Shown here in pieces: positions 46,899 to 58,402 of a DNA stretch of 64,000 nt. Where the stretch lies: NCBI GenBank assembly GCA_023014335.1, contig JAECYW010000017.1, positions 124,001-188,000 on the forward strand, read 5' to 3'. Numbering within the stretch: the first letter of the stretch is position 1; each line of letters begins with the position of its first letter. The notes under the pieces are model-generated. The model saw only the letters and a list, made by a program, of their open reading frames with translations, was not told where the DNA came from and made no database searches. This DNA comes from Galerina marginata. Its lineage: Eukaryota > Basidiomycota > Agaricomycetes > Agaricales > Galerinaceae. Position numbers and translations under genes: made by a program.

Positions 46899-47485
46899 AT
46901 TGGGCGACTAACTTAAACGTCCTCGACCGTAATTAGCACCATTCACAGCGCTTGCACTATGTACTATGGGATCATCTGCGATCGATATCCATGCCCTCCG
47001 CACTTCCTTCAAGCGTGACGAGTTTCCGTCCGCTTTGGGGTGTACAAGACTTTAGGCAACGTCGCTGTTCCGGCCCTGTGGGATGTTGGGATGTGCTGAA
47101 AAAGAATACAGTATGTATCTTTCTATATTTCCTTAACCTATGCTAACTAATCAATCCCCTTTAGTTATGAGGCTCTCTGGACCGATGTGGTCCTTGACCT
47201 GCCCAACTTCTAATCGACGATTCGCGTATGCCACCCCTATGATTGCCTTCAAGTTGTTCTGACTGCCGCCACTCTCTTGATTAACGCGCTCGCGTTTGGA
47301 CCTTCCCCCGACGCCGACTTTTTGTCTGAAGTTCCTGTTGTCACCACGTGTGCTGCTGACGGGAGTCGCCAGGAAGTCCCTCGTCCCCCCTTTGCGACTC
47401 GCTTCAGCGCGCTGTCTGTTTTGTTTTGGAGACACCAGTTCTGTCTCGCTATCTGTTTATTTAAAATACAGAAGTTATTTTCTTC

Positions 47486-47875
47486 AGAGATACCCAGTGC
47501 ATGCCGGGATACTGCCTTGTCAAGAGAAAGGTCCGGGGACATGACGAACCACGAGTTTTTTGCCGGTTTGACTACCCGATGTCATTACGACAAGAAGCTC
47601 AAATTGGTGTCGACAGTAATGGGCATGTTCGCTTTGAACCAAAACGGAATGACCAACTCATGAACCCGTACAACGTGCCAATGATCCTCGGCTGGTGTGC
47701 TAACATCGACATGAAGCCCGGGCTGAGCAAAGAAGCGGCAATCAACTACATTGCAAAATACGCGCCAAAGGCTGAGAAACAAGCACCTGCTTTCCTAGAA
47801 CTACTGGCCGGAACTATGAATGGAATGGATACAGCATCGACGAGGTCCTTGTTTCCTGGGGCAAGGAAGAACTGA
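47486..47875 (+). pseudogene. Helitron Rep/helicase fragment
   Basis: A 129-codon frame, starting directly after a possible splice acceptor and ending in TGA, matches the segment before the helicase domain in fungal Helitron proteins. It has Q-C-M-P-G-Y-C-L-V-K-R-K, then V-F-C-R-F-D-Y-P-M-S-L-R, then N-P-Y-N-V-P-M-I-L-G-W-C-A-N-I-D-M-K-P, then I-N-Y-I-A-K-Y-A-P-K-A-E. There is no Rep HUH motif, no Walker A and no proper start, so it is a broken piece. A further fragment of the same protein order lies at 51511-51570. Confidence 0.7.
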
Positions 47876-48086
47876 GGAATGTCATGGTAAACATATCTCA
47901 TTCTACGGTAACGACTTGTTATCTTACCATAACCTCACCAGACTTATACAAAAAAGCTTGCCGATTCGAAGTTAGATCGCACCAAGAGTTATAGCAAGCA
48001 AGATTGCAAGAAGGTCAACGTTGTTTGCCAAATGGTCTTTCGTTTTTGCACTAGATTCATTTTGTCGTTTATTTGCTCGATATCAG

Positions 48087-48230
48087 GTTGCCCGAAATTA
48101 TCCAATTATTAACAAGTACGACGAGCATTGGCCAGTTCGGGCCATTCTGAAACTACATTTGAAGACTGCCTCTGAAAGCTTTCGACGCGAACAGGGGGCA
48201 ATTAAGAGCAAGGTCAAGCCGAGCGGGTAG
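48087..48230 (+). pseudogene. Gene-tail relic with NYP...WPVR motif
   Basis: After an acceptor-like ATATCAG, the frame reads V-A-R-N-Y-P-I-I-N-K-Y-D-E-H-W-P-V-R-A-I-L-K-L-H-L-K and ends in TAG at 48228-48230. This resembles the C-terminal end of a family repeated in Agaricomycete genomes that I cannot name. No upstream exon was found, so it is treated as a fragment. Confidence 0.3.
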
Positions 48231-48722
48231 TTGGTAATACATGCCATGCTTGCATTGGCGCGTTAACTATATATCGAATAAGATACAATACTTGGTAGTT
48301 GGTACGAATCGGGGAGAGGGGTCTCCAAACATAAACGAGGGCCAACGTATTCATATGAATTATGAATAGTCGAAGTATGTACACAAGAAATGGGAAAGGA
48401 CAATGAAATTGTGGTCGGGAGAATGCATGTACGAGTACTGCGGAGGGCGAAGCGTAAAATACCGAGTTAATCAGGCATATTGATACTGATACAAGCAGCA
48501 AGTTCAAGTAGAGAGGACACGGACGCAATAGGAGGGGGCAGCATAACGTGGAGCTTCTTCAATCACCAAGAAGAAAAAAGGGAAAGGAAGGATGACACTA
48601 CGGCGAAGATACGCAAGGAATACTGAAGTGAGAGAAGTAAAGGACGAAGACAACGATCATTGCGGGGCTGTACAACGCTGAGCATGTAACAATCCTTTCA
48701 GACCTCCGCAGCGAGGCGAGAT

Positions 48723-48985
48723 TTATCGCTCATCTCCTATCGTATCGTAGTGCGCACCGCTTTGCCCGACTTGAGGTTGCTGAGCGCCCCAGTGGTGCTG
48801 AGGTTGCTGGGTCGCGGCGGCGGCCAAACCTCCGAGCTGCTGACCAGGACCACCTTGGGCAGGCGGGGCACCTGGGGCTGCGTACGAATACCCTCCTCAT
48901 GTGAGGACTATGCGTGGGCTGGTCGTGTTGCTGTTGCTGATGCCAATGGTGCTGCTGCCAGGATGATGGCCGTATGAAGGAGCGG
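48723..48985 (-). pseudogene. Gln/Gly/Pro-rich protein tail relic
   Basis: On the minus strand a frame of G-Y-S-Y-A-A-P-G-A-P-P-A-Q-G-G-P-G-Q-Q-L, then Q-P-Q-H-H-W-G-A-Q-Q-P-Q, ends in TAA at 48723-48725. Just upstream a second frame continues in the same style (P-S-Y-G-H-H-P-G-S-S-T-I-G-I-S-N-S-N-T-T), but a frame break and a TGA separate them. It looks like the decayed disordered C-terminus of a regulatory protein. Confidence 0.35.
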
Positions 48986-50644
48986 GATCGGCTTAGAAGA
49001 CAGGTTTGCTTATACCACAGCTCACGTCTGAGAACCCCCGCATAGATTTCGTTCTGCGGGGCTCAACTGCGGTCTGCGAGTCAACTTCGGGGAGCCGAGG
49101 GTCGACTGGGAGCATGACAGGTGTGGAGCATGGACGCTTGGATTTGACTTGTACCGTGACATGAGTCCACCTCCACGCTGAGCGTTTAGCTACTAGCGGA
49201 GAAATCCGAGACGTCACGGTCCACTCGCGGGCCGTTCATAAACCTGGGGTCCTAGTACCATATATCTTGGTTTTCTCAATTCATTGTCAGCCTTCCTTCT
49301 GTAATGACGATGACGATTGATTGAACTGGCGCAATGCAGTCATTATTTCGGACAAATGGCCGCTACAGGGTTGATGGTCTCTACCGGGAGATGGGAAAGT
49401 GAGATGTCATGGGGGCTGCCGCTGTAACTCATCTTCTCAGCGACGGGGGTGTAAATGTAGGCCATACCTTGCATTATGCTGGCTGCCTCTTCCGCTCTGA
49501 GCTTTTAAATATCGAGTCTAGGTCTCTGGGTGAGTTAAACAGAGTATGTTCAAGTCAAAAATTATAACACTTAATCAGTCTTCATAGCCTTGTTCACAAA
49601 GCCTCCAACCTTGGGCATCGGACATCTGACAGCATAAAGAGGGGTCCTCTTAGCCTTCACCGGCAACTTTAAGCTTATTATTTGTAATCGAGCACAGACC
49701 TCTATGAACCAAGTTCTGACCAATCTAGTCATAATGTAACATGGTCATTTTTTCGACTCTACAAACCTAGAATTTAGGTAGTCCTACTACCTAGACTTCC
49801 AGTCCTTATCGACGACGAAAACTAGCTTAAGCCGCGCATGTCAAGATGAAAGATAGAGACGGCAAAGATCTGTATGAAATCAACGAACTTCAAAAAGAGT
49901 ACAAAAAATAACAACATTGAAACACGAATTTGCATATGATTTTCTTTGGTCTTGGGATTTCAAAAGATAAGATGCCTCGGAAAGATTAGGCGCCTGCCTT
50001 GCCTTACGTGGCGAAGAAAACTAAACGAAAGCGGGTATGAGGCTCCCAAGGAAGAAAAAGAGGAAAAGAAAAAGAAAAACACACCCTCTGAGAGCAGAAT
50101 CCGCGGCACGCCAGTCATCCCCAGCCATATTTACCACCCTAGGAGCATCATTCCGCAAACGCATAATGACAATGTCCCCATTCCAACGGTATCCAGGAGC
50201 CGTTGATGCAATCGTTGGATTTAAATGCAAAAGGCAATGATTCTTAAAAAATATTTGAAACCGATACCAACGACCTGCCCATTGGACGGTTACTATAAGG
50301 TCGTGAATATATGGTTGGGTTCTCCTCTCCGAAAAGACTTCTTCGATAACGGGGAATCGCTGGTGGCCGGCGATTCTTGTCAACACAGGAACAAAAATAG
50401 GATGGGCATTGAAAACGCTGTACAGCCTTGCTCGTACAACAGTGTACCTGGCCTTTGAAGAAATGTTGTAAGTAAGCTGAACTTGAAAATAACAGACGGA
50501 AGAGCGACTTTACATTGCCAGCAAGAGGAATTTGAGAGCGTGAAGAAGGCATAACTTGGTGGGTGTTGTGTCAACCTGCGTCCTCTTCCGCCTTTTATAA
50601 AGCGCTAAACAGCCTCATCTGGATGCCGACGCTGGGGCGATTCA

Positions 50645-50665
50645 TGTATATTTGAGTCATAACTC
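50645..50665 (+). repeat. 21-bp direct repeat, copy 1
   Basis: A 21-nt word containing TATATTTGAGTCATAACTC, repeated identically at 50778. Similarity continues weakly beyond it (CATATAAGCCACACCCG versus ATATATGCCAACACCCG). It contains the AP-1/Gcn4-like core TGAGTCA. Confidence 0.65.
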
Positions 50666-50777
50666 GACATATAAGCCACACCCGCTGGACATGGCGCATC
50701 ATTTTTCCACGGCAGAATTCGAGATTAAGGTCCTCGATGGCCCTGTAGGTGAGAAAGAGCGATTCTAGTGGTGAACC

Positions 50778-50798
50778 TGTATATTTGAGTCATAACTC
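50778..50798 (+). repeat. 21-bp direct repeat, copy 2
   Basis: Identical to 50645-50665, offset 133 nt, also carrying TGAGTCA. Confidence 0.65.
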
Positions 50799-51510
50799 AT
50801 ATATGCCAACACCCGTTGAAGTCGACATCGTATAAGATAGGCTCGCACGGAGGTAGAGATGGCTGGGAAGCGCTACAACGCCGAAACTGGGGCTGTGTGA
50901 GAATTTACCGCAGAGCTATTTCCGGCTAGAATTTAGGACGGGCCGACTATGACCGAAAATCTGGGTTTGCTGATGCTTCCTTGTCTTGCACGCCACTGGA
51001 CCAGTGTGGACAGAATTCCTGACTACGGTCCTATGGGCAATGAATTGGGTACTTATTTCTACTCGGAAAACTTCGTCAGCTGCAAAAGGGCGCCACTTGT
51101 AACGTACTGTTGAAAATTCGAATTTCAAAACAATGTCAGTAACGTCTATGCCCTCCTTGGCAAAATTTAAGCAGCGGTTTGAAAATTTTATATACTTTTC
51201 GTCAAATAACAGATTAGAAATGAACAGGCCTTTGTCCATGTTCTGCCGGTTTCAGCTCAACTACCGTCAAGACAATTACCCCTACAAAACCAGGTCGTGA
51301 AGTGAAAAACGGCCGACAAGCTGCAGAATGGCACCGTATTCCACCAGAATTGTCCGCGCCCATCGCATTGAGCTACCTTAAAACTACCCTATAACGCGGA
51401 CAGACCTTGGAGCTTGAGTCACTATTTGCGCCGGGTTGTAGCTACCTCTGACTCAGCCGTAACGCCTTCCTCTCCTCGCTGATGGCGTAGGCACTGGTCA
51501 ATCAGCTTGT

Positions 51511-51570
51511 CAGAAAATGCTGAATAAAATGCTTGGAGAAAGGACATACTCGGCACAGGAAACCGCCCGG
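51511..51570 (+). pseudogene. Short Helitron helicase fragment
   Basis: Twenty codons read Q-K-M-L-N-K-M-L-G-E-R-T-Y-S-A-Q-E-T-A-R, the conserved segment that follows the 47486-47875 piece in Helitron proteins. Upstream and downstream the similarity stops abruptly. Confidence 0.6.
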
Positions 51571-54500
51571 AGGAAATGGTCGAGGCTGACTGGCAGGCGT
51601 GGGCAAGGCTTCGCCCCAGAAGATTTAGGGCGTTGGCCGGTAGACGATGGTTGGGATATCCATGCATTGCCAATGCCTTCGCTGCTGGGTACCCGCTGCT
51701 CCGCCATCACGCCACTGCCCCAGCGGCTTCCATCTCCATCACCCTCGCCTCGCTGGAACTGAGTCTGGTCGCACTCGTCAGGAATTCTCTACGGACGAAG
51801 AAACCAAAGAGGATGGGTGGCCCAAGAGGTACGCACCGAACACAATCGCGAAATGTTATCGCATGTTTGATTTTTTGTATTTCCTCCCGTCTTACTTACA
51901 CTTCATTTAACCCAGCCACGGTCGTGTCTCCATTTCCGTTGTGCATGAACTCACATGCCCTTTTTCGCTTCGAATTCAAGTTAGTGGCATTATTCACATC
52001 GTCAAATACCGCCCGTCCACGCGCACACTTTCCGCTGAACCCCCTCTCCGCTCTTCATCTCCAATTTCAAAAAACCATCAATATGGAGGCGGGTACCCGT
52101 GCATACAAAAGCAAGGACTGCTCGTTTTGCTGTGGTATTCCTAATCCTCTCCTTTCCTTTTTCCTCGGTGCCTTATGTCGGATTCGCAACCACCTCTGTA
52201 GCTGAAGGACATCGCTGAGGAGACTGCCTCGGGCACCGTCTCGCGAGTCGCTTCGCAGCCCACGCCTCTTAGTCTCTACTCCACCCATTCTACAGAAGAT
52301 AAAGTGCCCCAGGACGACCATGAATTCCTCAAGCATCCTCCGCCTATATCTCCCAAGCAGGTGTTCACCTGACCTCGACGGAACTCCTCCATTTCGCGCG
52401 TCGTTATCCCACCGGTTTCTTGCACCAAATATTCTGATCTTGGTCCTAGTCTCGCGCCGGCTCGACTTCTTCTGATAATCATGTCTAACATAAGAGAAGC
52501 AATACCATGGATTAGACTAATAACGCTACAGGCCATATTTTACAAGAGATGAGGATTGAATATTGACTACCGAGGAGAAGACGGGTACAGACCTCAACGA
52601 GCGCAAACGTCTGAGGGAGGCTGACAAAGTCATAACATCCCTTTGAAACTATACCAAAGGCGTACTTAGTTTAGGCGATGACGAGGCTTTGTCGTAGTAA
52701 GTGGCTGACATACCGTCGCATACTTCCACAATGGCTCCAGAAGGTTATTTGGTCTGGCGTGTTCTCGTGTAGATATGGCGCGGTCAGGGCGTGAAACAAA
52801 GAAGGCAAAGAAGACGCACGGGATTTGAATGGGGTCTACGACGCGACGTCCGGGAACATTCTGATCGCTCCTGCCGTGTCAAGACAACCGTCAGGGAGTC
52901 GGCCGAAACGGCGATGAGGCCCAAGATCCTATATCCTTCAAGGCAGCTGTTCAAAACAATGTTCAGCAGCCTCAATGATGACAGAATCTGTAAAGGAAGA
53001 AAGCGGCTTGCCAAAGATAATGCAGTCCTAACAGGAGTCTGCACGAGTGTGGGTTGGAGTGAGGGGTGGAGAAGGAAGGCTGCATGGTGGGGACGGAAGT
53101 AGGGTTTGGCGAGGTCTGTGTGGGAATGGCGAAGTCTGTCGAGACTTCGCCAAACGAGCCCATTTCCCAGCCAAAAGTTGTGAACCAAATTGTGAATTGA
53201 GCCTTTCAAGTTGCGAATCGCACCTGCCAAAGTTGTGAATCGGCATTCCCATCCGCCAGAAAGGTCAATCACTGTGAACCGATGGCGGAGGGTGGCGGTG
53301 CCCAGGCAGGGATGACCCTCATTAATTCATTGGACATGGGGCGGAGGTGCGAAAAGTGGTATCTGTTGAGAGATGTTCAGACCCGTCTTCAAGTTCGTGT
53401 CTATGTTCGCGTCCATGTTCAATGAGAGGCCCGAGAATTGAATCTTCGGGGTGCATGATGGGCTTGGAGATAACGAGCGGAGACAGGGTCCTGATCCACA
53501 TTCTCGGGACGGAAAGAAAGTGCGCTTTTTTCTGTCCTCCGCTGAGCGGTGAAGGTGAGGAGGTGTTGAAAGACTGTAGGTCATGTCCCAGGGCGACGGC
53601 ACCGATGTGTGTGGAAAGGAGGTATAAGCAAGAGGCGGCGTTGTCACGTCGCGAGTTGACCCGACGGGATATCGACTTGCACAGAATATGGGCAGAGCAG
53701 GGAGGGTGTTGTGTTTTTTTAGGGGCTCGATTTCACTCTTGTCGGTGTATGGCGAATAGGGCCGGGTGAAGACAGCATCTTCGAGGTCCAGTGGACAGAG
53801 TTGGACTCGAATACTGTCCGGTTTAACGCAGTAGGGCGAGAGCTATAAAAAGTAGAGAGCGAGCGCGACGATAATCAGAACGAGCGCGACGACTGGTTAA
53901 GGACATGGTTAATGAGGTGATGCCGCGTAAAAAAAGAGAAGAAAGGCGAGCCTATGGGCCTGTCCTGCATCACGAGGATGATCCTCTCATGTTGGCACAC
54001 AGGGAGGTGGGGTGGATGTGTCATGGCGGGTGCGGAGGGGAACCCTGAAGTGCAGGCTGCATGGGTATGAACGAGGTAAGCTTGTATTCGATGTCCATAG
54101 AAACTAATACTTACCTCGTCTTGAAAGCTCCTCCAAATCTGACGGATTGTACGGCGGCGTGTCATTTGACTTGTTCGTAACCTTCACCGTCTGCCATACA
54201 TGGCGCGATAACGAGGGGAAGCATAGGCGATGTTGAGGGCGTCGATTTGGAAGACAGGCGGAATCTGTGAACGCGGTGGGGAACTTGCCGCACGCATGCC
54301 ATGTCCTTAGACTGGTGTAGTCGGAGATGTGGGACATGAAGAGGTTTTGGAGGCGTTGGGTGACAGCAGGAGCAGCAGTGGTGGTGGAAAAGAATCTGGA
54401 TGTTGATAAACGATGCCAAACGATGTGGCTACAACGTGACAGGCTTCGTTCATACTGGTATCTCGAAAAACGGTCTAGGCGAGTGAACAACCCGGAAGGG

Positions 54501-54700
54501 CCGAGGGACACTAATACCACGGATTATTGTTATCTGTACTGCTCAGATGGACATACAAATGCCTGCTGCACGTCCACACTATCAAGAACCTTTCAACCCA
54601 TATCCAGCTCAACAAAGTTTTAAAGTACAGCCAGGAGCGAACTAAGTAGCAATCCCAAGTAGCAATCCCAATGCCCTACTGCAAATCATCAAGGTAAACC
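51571..54700. other. Decayed intergenic region, 3.1 kb
   Basis: Several open frames (51576-52205 plus, 52784-53272 minus, 53347-53769 plus) overlap each other on both strands and show no domain. Imperfect short repeats built on AAGTTGTGAA occur at 53170-53240. Two copies of GAGCGCGACGA lie at 53860-53895. No gene is supported. Confidence 0.4.
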
Positions 54701-55638
54701 TCACCCGGCAACTCCTGCTTCCACGAAGTACGTTTTTAGGTGTCGTAAGATGATCCACATCTGCATTCGACTTAGATGGATTTGTCTCCGATGAGATAAA
54801 TCTTCCAGCACGGCAAGAATGTGATTATCAGGCCAGATCGACATGACGCGGAGGTCAGAATTATCCGTAATTCCAAAGTAGGAAAAGTCAGCGACAAGGC
54901 TAGACATGTCAGGAATGGCAGAGGACAGAAATTTCTCTATGTCATGAGAACCCTTGTTGACTGGGGACCTTATCGGGAGAGCCACCTCGTCACCAATACC
55001 CTGCGTCGACGGGGAAGTCATTTGTGCAGCAGGAACAGCAGCTGCTATCCAGCGGGGGCGTCGAGTTTCTGGTTGGCTTTGAGTAATTAGTGGGGGTAGT
55101 GCTTGTGCCTTTCGAAGCGCTGGTCGCATGTGAAGTCGGCTGGGGGGCTTGGCACCAGTTTGAACGCGCCGATTGGTTTCTGCCCTAGCCTGCTTAAGCT
55201 TCTTGCTGACTTTCTGAGGCTTGGGAGCTGTCTCCTTGGTGAAAACGCTCAGAATATGATCACAAAATAACAAGTTGTAACATACCTTGGTTCTAGAGGT
55301 GGTGCGCGCCGCTGCATGGTAAGAAAAAATGAGCCTAGTGGCCAAGTACATGCGCCTGTTTCCGGCTGGTCCGTTGAACGAATCTGGGAACTGTCGAACG
55401 AGCTGGTGCCACATAAATTAGGGAGGTATGGTTAAGGGAGAACATGAACCATACCTCGGTTTTAATGGTGATAATAGCTTGTTCTTGAACAGACGCAGTC
55501 CGTGCCAACGATAAGTGTTGGTGGGCAAGGGTTTGCAGGAATGTCTAGAGGACAATAGGCAAGAGGAAGTTGGAACAAATAGAAGATGGGATGCATACTC
55601 ACTTCGACCTCAAAGAATAGCCCACCATTGTTGTCCAT
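54701..55638 (-). CDS. Unknown 258-aa protein, intact four-exon gene
   Basis: Minus-order exons: 55638-55603, 55544-55455, 55402-55286 and 55234-54701. All three introns (58, 52 and 51 nt) are phase 0 with good signals. The ATG (M-D-N-N-G-G-L-F-F-E-V-E) opens an N-terminal helical region (T-F-L-Q-T-L-A-H-Q-H-L-S-L-A-R-T, then V-R-Q-F-P-D-S-F-N). A basic Lys/Arg-rich linker follows (K-P-Q-K-V-S-K-K-L-K-Q-A-R), possibly a nuclear signal. The C-terminal 80 residues have a folded look (I-E-K-F-L-S-S-A-I-P-D-M, then M-S-I-W-P-D-N-H-I-L-A-V-L-E-D-L, then M-Q-M-W-I-I-L-R-H-L). No known domain is recognised. It survives intact inside a transposon-rich zone, so it may be a young or element-associated gene. 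Confidence 0.6.
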
Positions 55639-56329
55639 TTTGAATGCTCGTCTAAGCTGACGTTTGTAGCTGATTTTTTGGGGGGGGATTACACCATGAG
55701 GCCGTTTTTGTCCTGGGAAAGGAAAATCATTAGCACAGTCCGGAGTGTTAGAAGTCAGACTTACGGCGGGATCTTGACATTGGGGCTATAGTGGATTGGA
55801 TTGTGGGATGCCTTGATATAGGTCTGGTTTGTTTGTTCCTGTTCCTGTTCAACAGAGTTTAAAGTCGCGACGCGTCTCGGGTGGGCCGGACCGGCTAATC
55901 GGTCAGGAGAACCGACGTTTGAGTTGCAGCGACCAACGCCAAAGGAGATATTAGATAGACGATGTCGATGCCACGGACGAGTCCTGAGTGGACTGGCTTC
56001 GTGGTTTAAGATGGCTCTACGAAAGAGCCAGTTGATCTAAGTCCTTGAGACATCAGACTGCGAGAGAGCATTGCAGGGAAGTAGGTGGTTGAGGTAAAAG
56101 TACGGGAAGAAGTTTACCTAGATGGATACGAGCGCATCTATGGATGCTACTCTAACCAGTTATAGAGCACTGGTTTCTTGTCTTCAGAAATCGTCCTTGG
56201 CGCCAATTACGACACTCGTTAGGGTAGCTTGGAGTTGAGGCTCGTAGAGTGACACAATGACACAAGGGCTTCAAAAGGGGCATCTTGGACGAGTCACACA
56301 TAATTAAATACCAACTAGTTATCTCAGTA
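55639..56329. other. Intergenic, promoter side of the unknown gene
   Basis: About 690 nt including a G8 run (55680-55687). No gene was seen. Confidence 0.45.
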
Positions 56330-56540
56330 AGTTATAGATCTGAACATAAATGCGAAGGTCAAACTCACCGATCTGACAAGGGCCAACGATATCGACGATG
56401 GACGGTGGCGTTGATATGGTGACCGCCCATGCAAGACGAAGAGGCAATTGCGTTTGAGACATATTTTTACTGTTGATCTCGAAGGTGGTCTTCAGAGGGG
56501 TGATTGGGACGATGGGCACGCTGAGATGCTTGCTGCGGGG
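56330..56540 (-). pseudogene. Pif1/Helitron helicase C-terminal fragment
   Basis: The minus frame reads V-P-I-V-P-I-T-P-L, then Q-L-P-L-R-L-A-W-A-V-T-I, then I-V-D-I-V-G-P. This corresponds to the C-terminal helicase block that normally has A-W-A-I-T-I-H-K-S-Q-G. Here the H-K-S-Q-G residues are missing, so the copy is inactive. It lies downstream (minus sense) of the helicase fragment at 58403-58904 and is probably the same element. Confidence 0.6.
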
Positions 56541-56639
56541 TGACTCCGAAACACAAAAGAGACGCGGTCGTAGTAGATAGTTTTATCTCTCAATAAAACC
56601 AATCAACCAAACAACCAAAATCTCCTGTAAATCAGACTC

Positions 56640-58260
56640 TACAAGTGACGCGGACAAAACACCCAATCAATCAATCAATATAATTGACTAGTTCTTTTTG
56701 GGAGGGACAGAGGTTTTATAATATCGAGAGTCAAAACGAGATATTCAAAGGTTACGCAGCCGCCGCGGACACTTTGTTAATTGACTTAAGCGACGCGGCC
56801 ACCACAGAGGTGAACAGGTATAAAGTTTTTATTGGTATGTGGGGTCGATACTGGGACTACACTTCTTGTGTAACTGAGAAAACGGGCACTCGGGCGCGTA
56901 CTGATTTGTCACTCGGGACACTGAACTCGACGTCACTCGGGACGCGTACTAACGAAACTTGGGCCACCAAAACCCTTTACTAACGTGAACGTGATAGATA
57001 CTACAATGTCCAGAACAGTCTACAACCCTCGAAGTTGTTCCTGCTACAGTCCAGGTCTTAGACACGCGGCGCACTACCAAAGTACTCGTACCGCGGCTAA
57101 TCGGATGGCCACTGAAGCCTTGTTCAAGTCAATAAAGACAGGTGAAATAGGATCGTTGTTCAAATCTCTCGAATAGTTATCACTCAGATCACAAAGGTGA
57201 AATTCCGTTATCAACGCGAACAATCAATTGTTTCGAAATTCCTCGAAGTCAAGTTACGATTTTAGAGACTCTTATTGTGCCGCGCAAACGACTGGAGTAT
57301 AATCTCGTGGGTAGTAAATTGCTTGTCTCTACCTATGTAGTTCTACTGCTTTTATAGTACATTAGAGCTGATACATGTGATACATTTTGCGTAAACTACT
57401 TGACCAATCTTTAAGACGCGTCCGCGCGCTAATCTGTATGACTTCAACACCCCGCGTTATCTGTGTGACCTCATCAGACATCAGCTTTGGCAGGTGCTGA
57501 CTCAAGTAGAACGCGTAAGCCTTTCTGATTGGTTGGTTCCTTGCTTGGCTTGTCGACCGCGTCTGGTATTCATTCTATTTTTAGCCTATCTAATGCCCAG
57601 AGAGCTTGGAAGCTCTCGGTCACCTCGGACGCGCCCATATCTAATCTTTCTAGAGTTCACGCTGACGCGAACCTGTTCAGTCATCAATTCTTGGAGGACA
57701 CCGGCTAGACGCGGCGTCTCTAGGGACGCGTTGTCATCATCTATCTGATGTCAGCAAGTTCTAGACCGGTCCTTGTCTATTTTTATATTGTCCGAATCAC
57801 CCGGGGCTTCCTTCGGTCTGGACGCGGCATTTGCCGTGGCACGTTGCTGAGAAGGAACTCCTTCTTTGCCTAATGCGGAGGCGCGCGCTAACTTTGTTGG
57901 CGCTTATCGTGGGCCCCATAACCTCGGATAGTAGTCCTTTCTTATTTGTACTAGAGACCTGCACTTTTGCTTTACTTGTCCAGGCTGGCTCGCGTTCACA
58001 ATGCTGGGAGTCCGCGGCCTTAATGTACAGATTTAATTGATTCTGTAGTTATAAGTCCGTCCTGCTCGCAGCACCTCGTCGCGTACGGTAGTTTCCTCTA
58101 GTCTAGGCAGCGTGTCTGACTACTCGGACTATTAAATAGTCACTGCATAGATACTTATTCTAAGTTCAAAAATTATATAGGGTTTGCGAAATGCAAAGAT
58201 TTCAGGGCTAGCTTCAAGGCCGTCCCTTCAACGCCATTCGGAAAATCTGGACGAATCGGT
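56640..58260. other. ACGCG-rich segment of unknown identity
   Basis: About 1.6 kb separating two pieces of a helicase relic. ACGCG occurs 12 times between 56648 and 57826 on the plus strand, including four full ACGCGT palindromes (56942, 57416, 57511, 57726). The flank at 56660-56700 carries AATC repeats. No convincing coding frame; possibly a solo LTR or non-autonomous element. Confidence 0.5.
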
Positions 58261-58402
58261 GAATAAAACCTTTCCTATGAAATAGGTCTCGTCAATGGGG
58301 ATCGTTGAAGATGTAATTTGGGCAGCCGGGGCCTCTCGCTCTGAACTTCCCCTTGTGGTCCTGGTTTCTTGTAAAACCTATAAAGGGCCAACACTCTGGC
58401 AC

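Larger units (their letters stand above)
45848..47485. other. Intergenic with AT-rich island and GC-rich short repeats
   Basis: After the SET gene, 46430-46800 is AT-rich with many variants of the word GCAAAATG. 46830-46910 is GC-rich with two 18-bp copies of a direct repeat. 46950-47485 holds no gene but leads into a Helitron relic. Confidence 0.5.
47876..51510. other. Decayed region between two Helitron pieces
   Basis: 3.6 kb without an intact gene. It contains a short gene-tail relic (48087-48230), a Gln-rich tail relic on the minus strand (48723-48985) and a 21-bp direct repeat (50645, 50778). It probably represents nested insertions into the Helitron followed by decay. Confidence 0.45.

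Noticed and set aside
51576..52205. 209-aa plus-strand frame
   Set aside because: Begins without an ATG just after the Helitron fragment. Low-complexity mixture with no motif and equally open shadows on the other strand.
52784..53272. 162-aa minus-strand frame
   Set aside because: Overlaps several other open frames and short AAGTTGTGAA-type repeats; likely chance.
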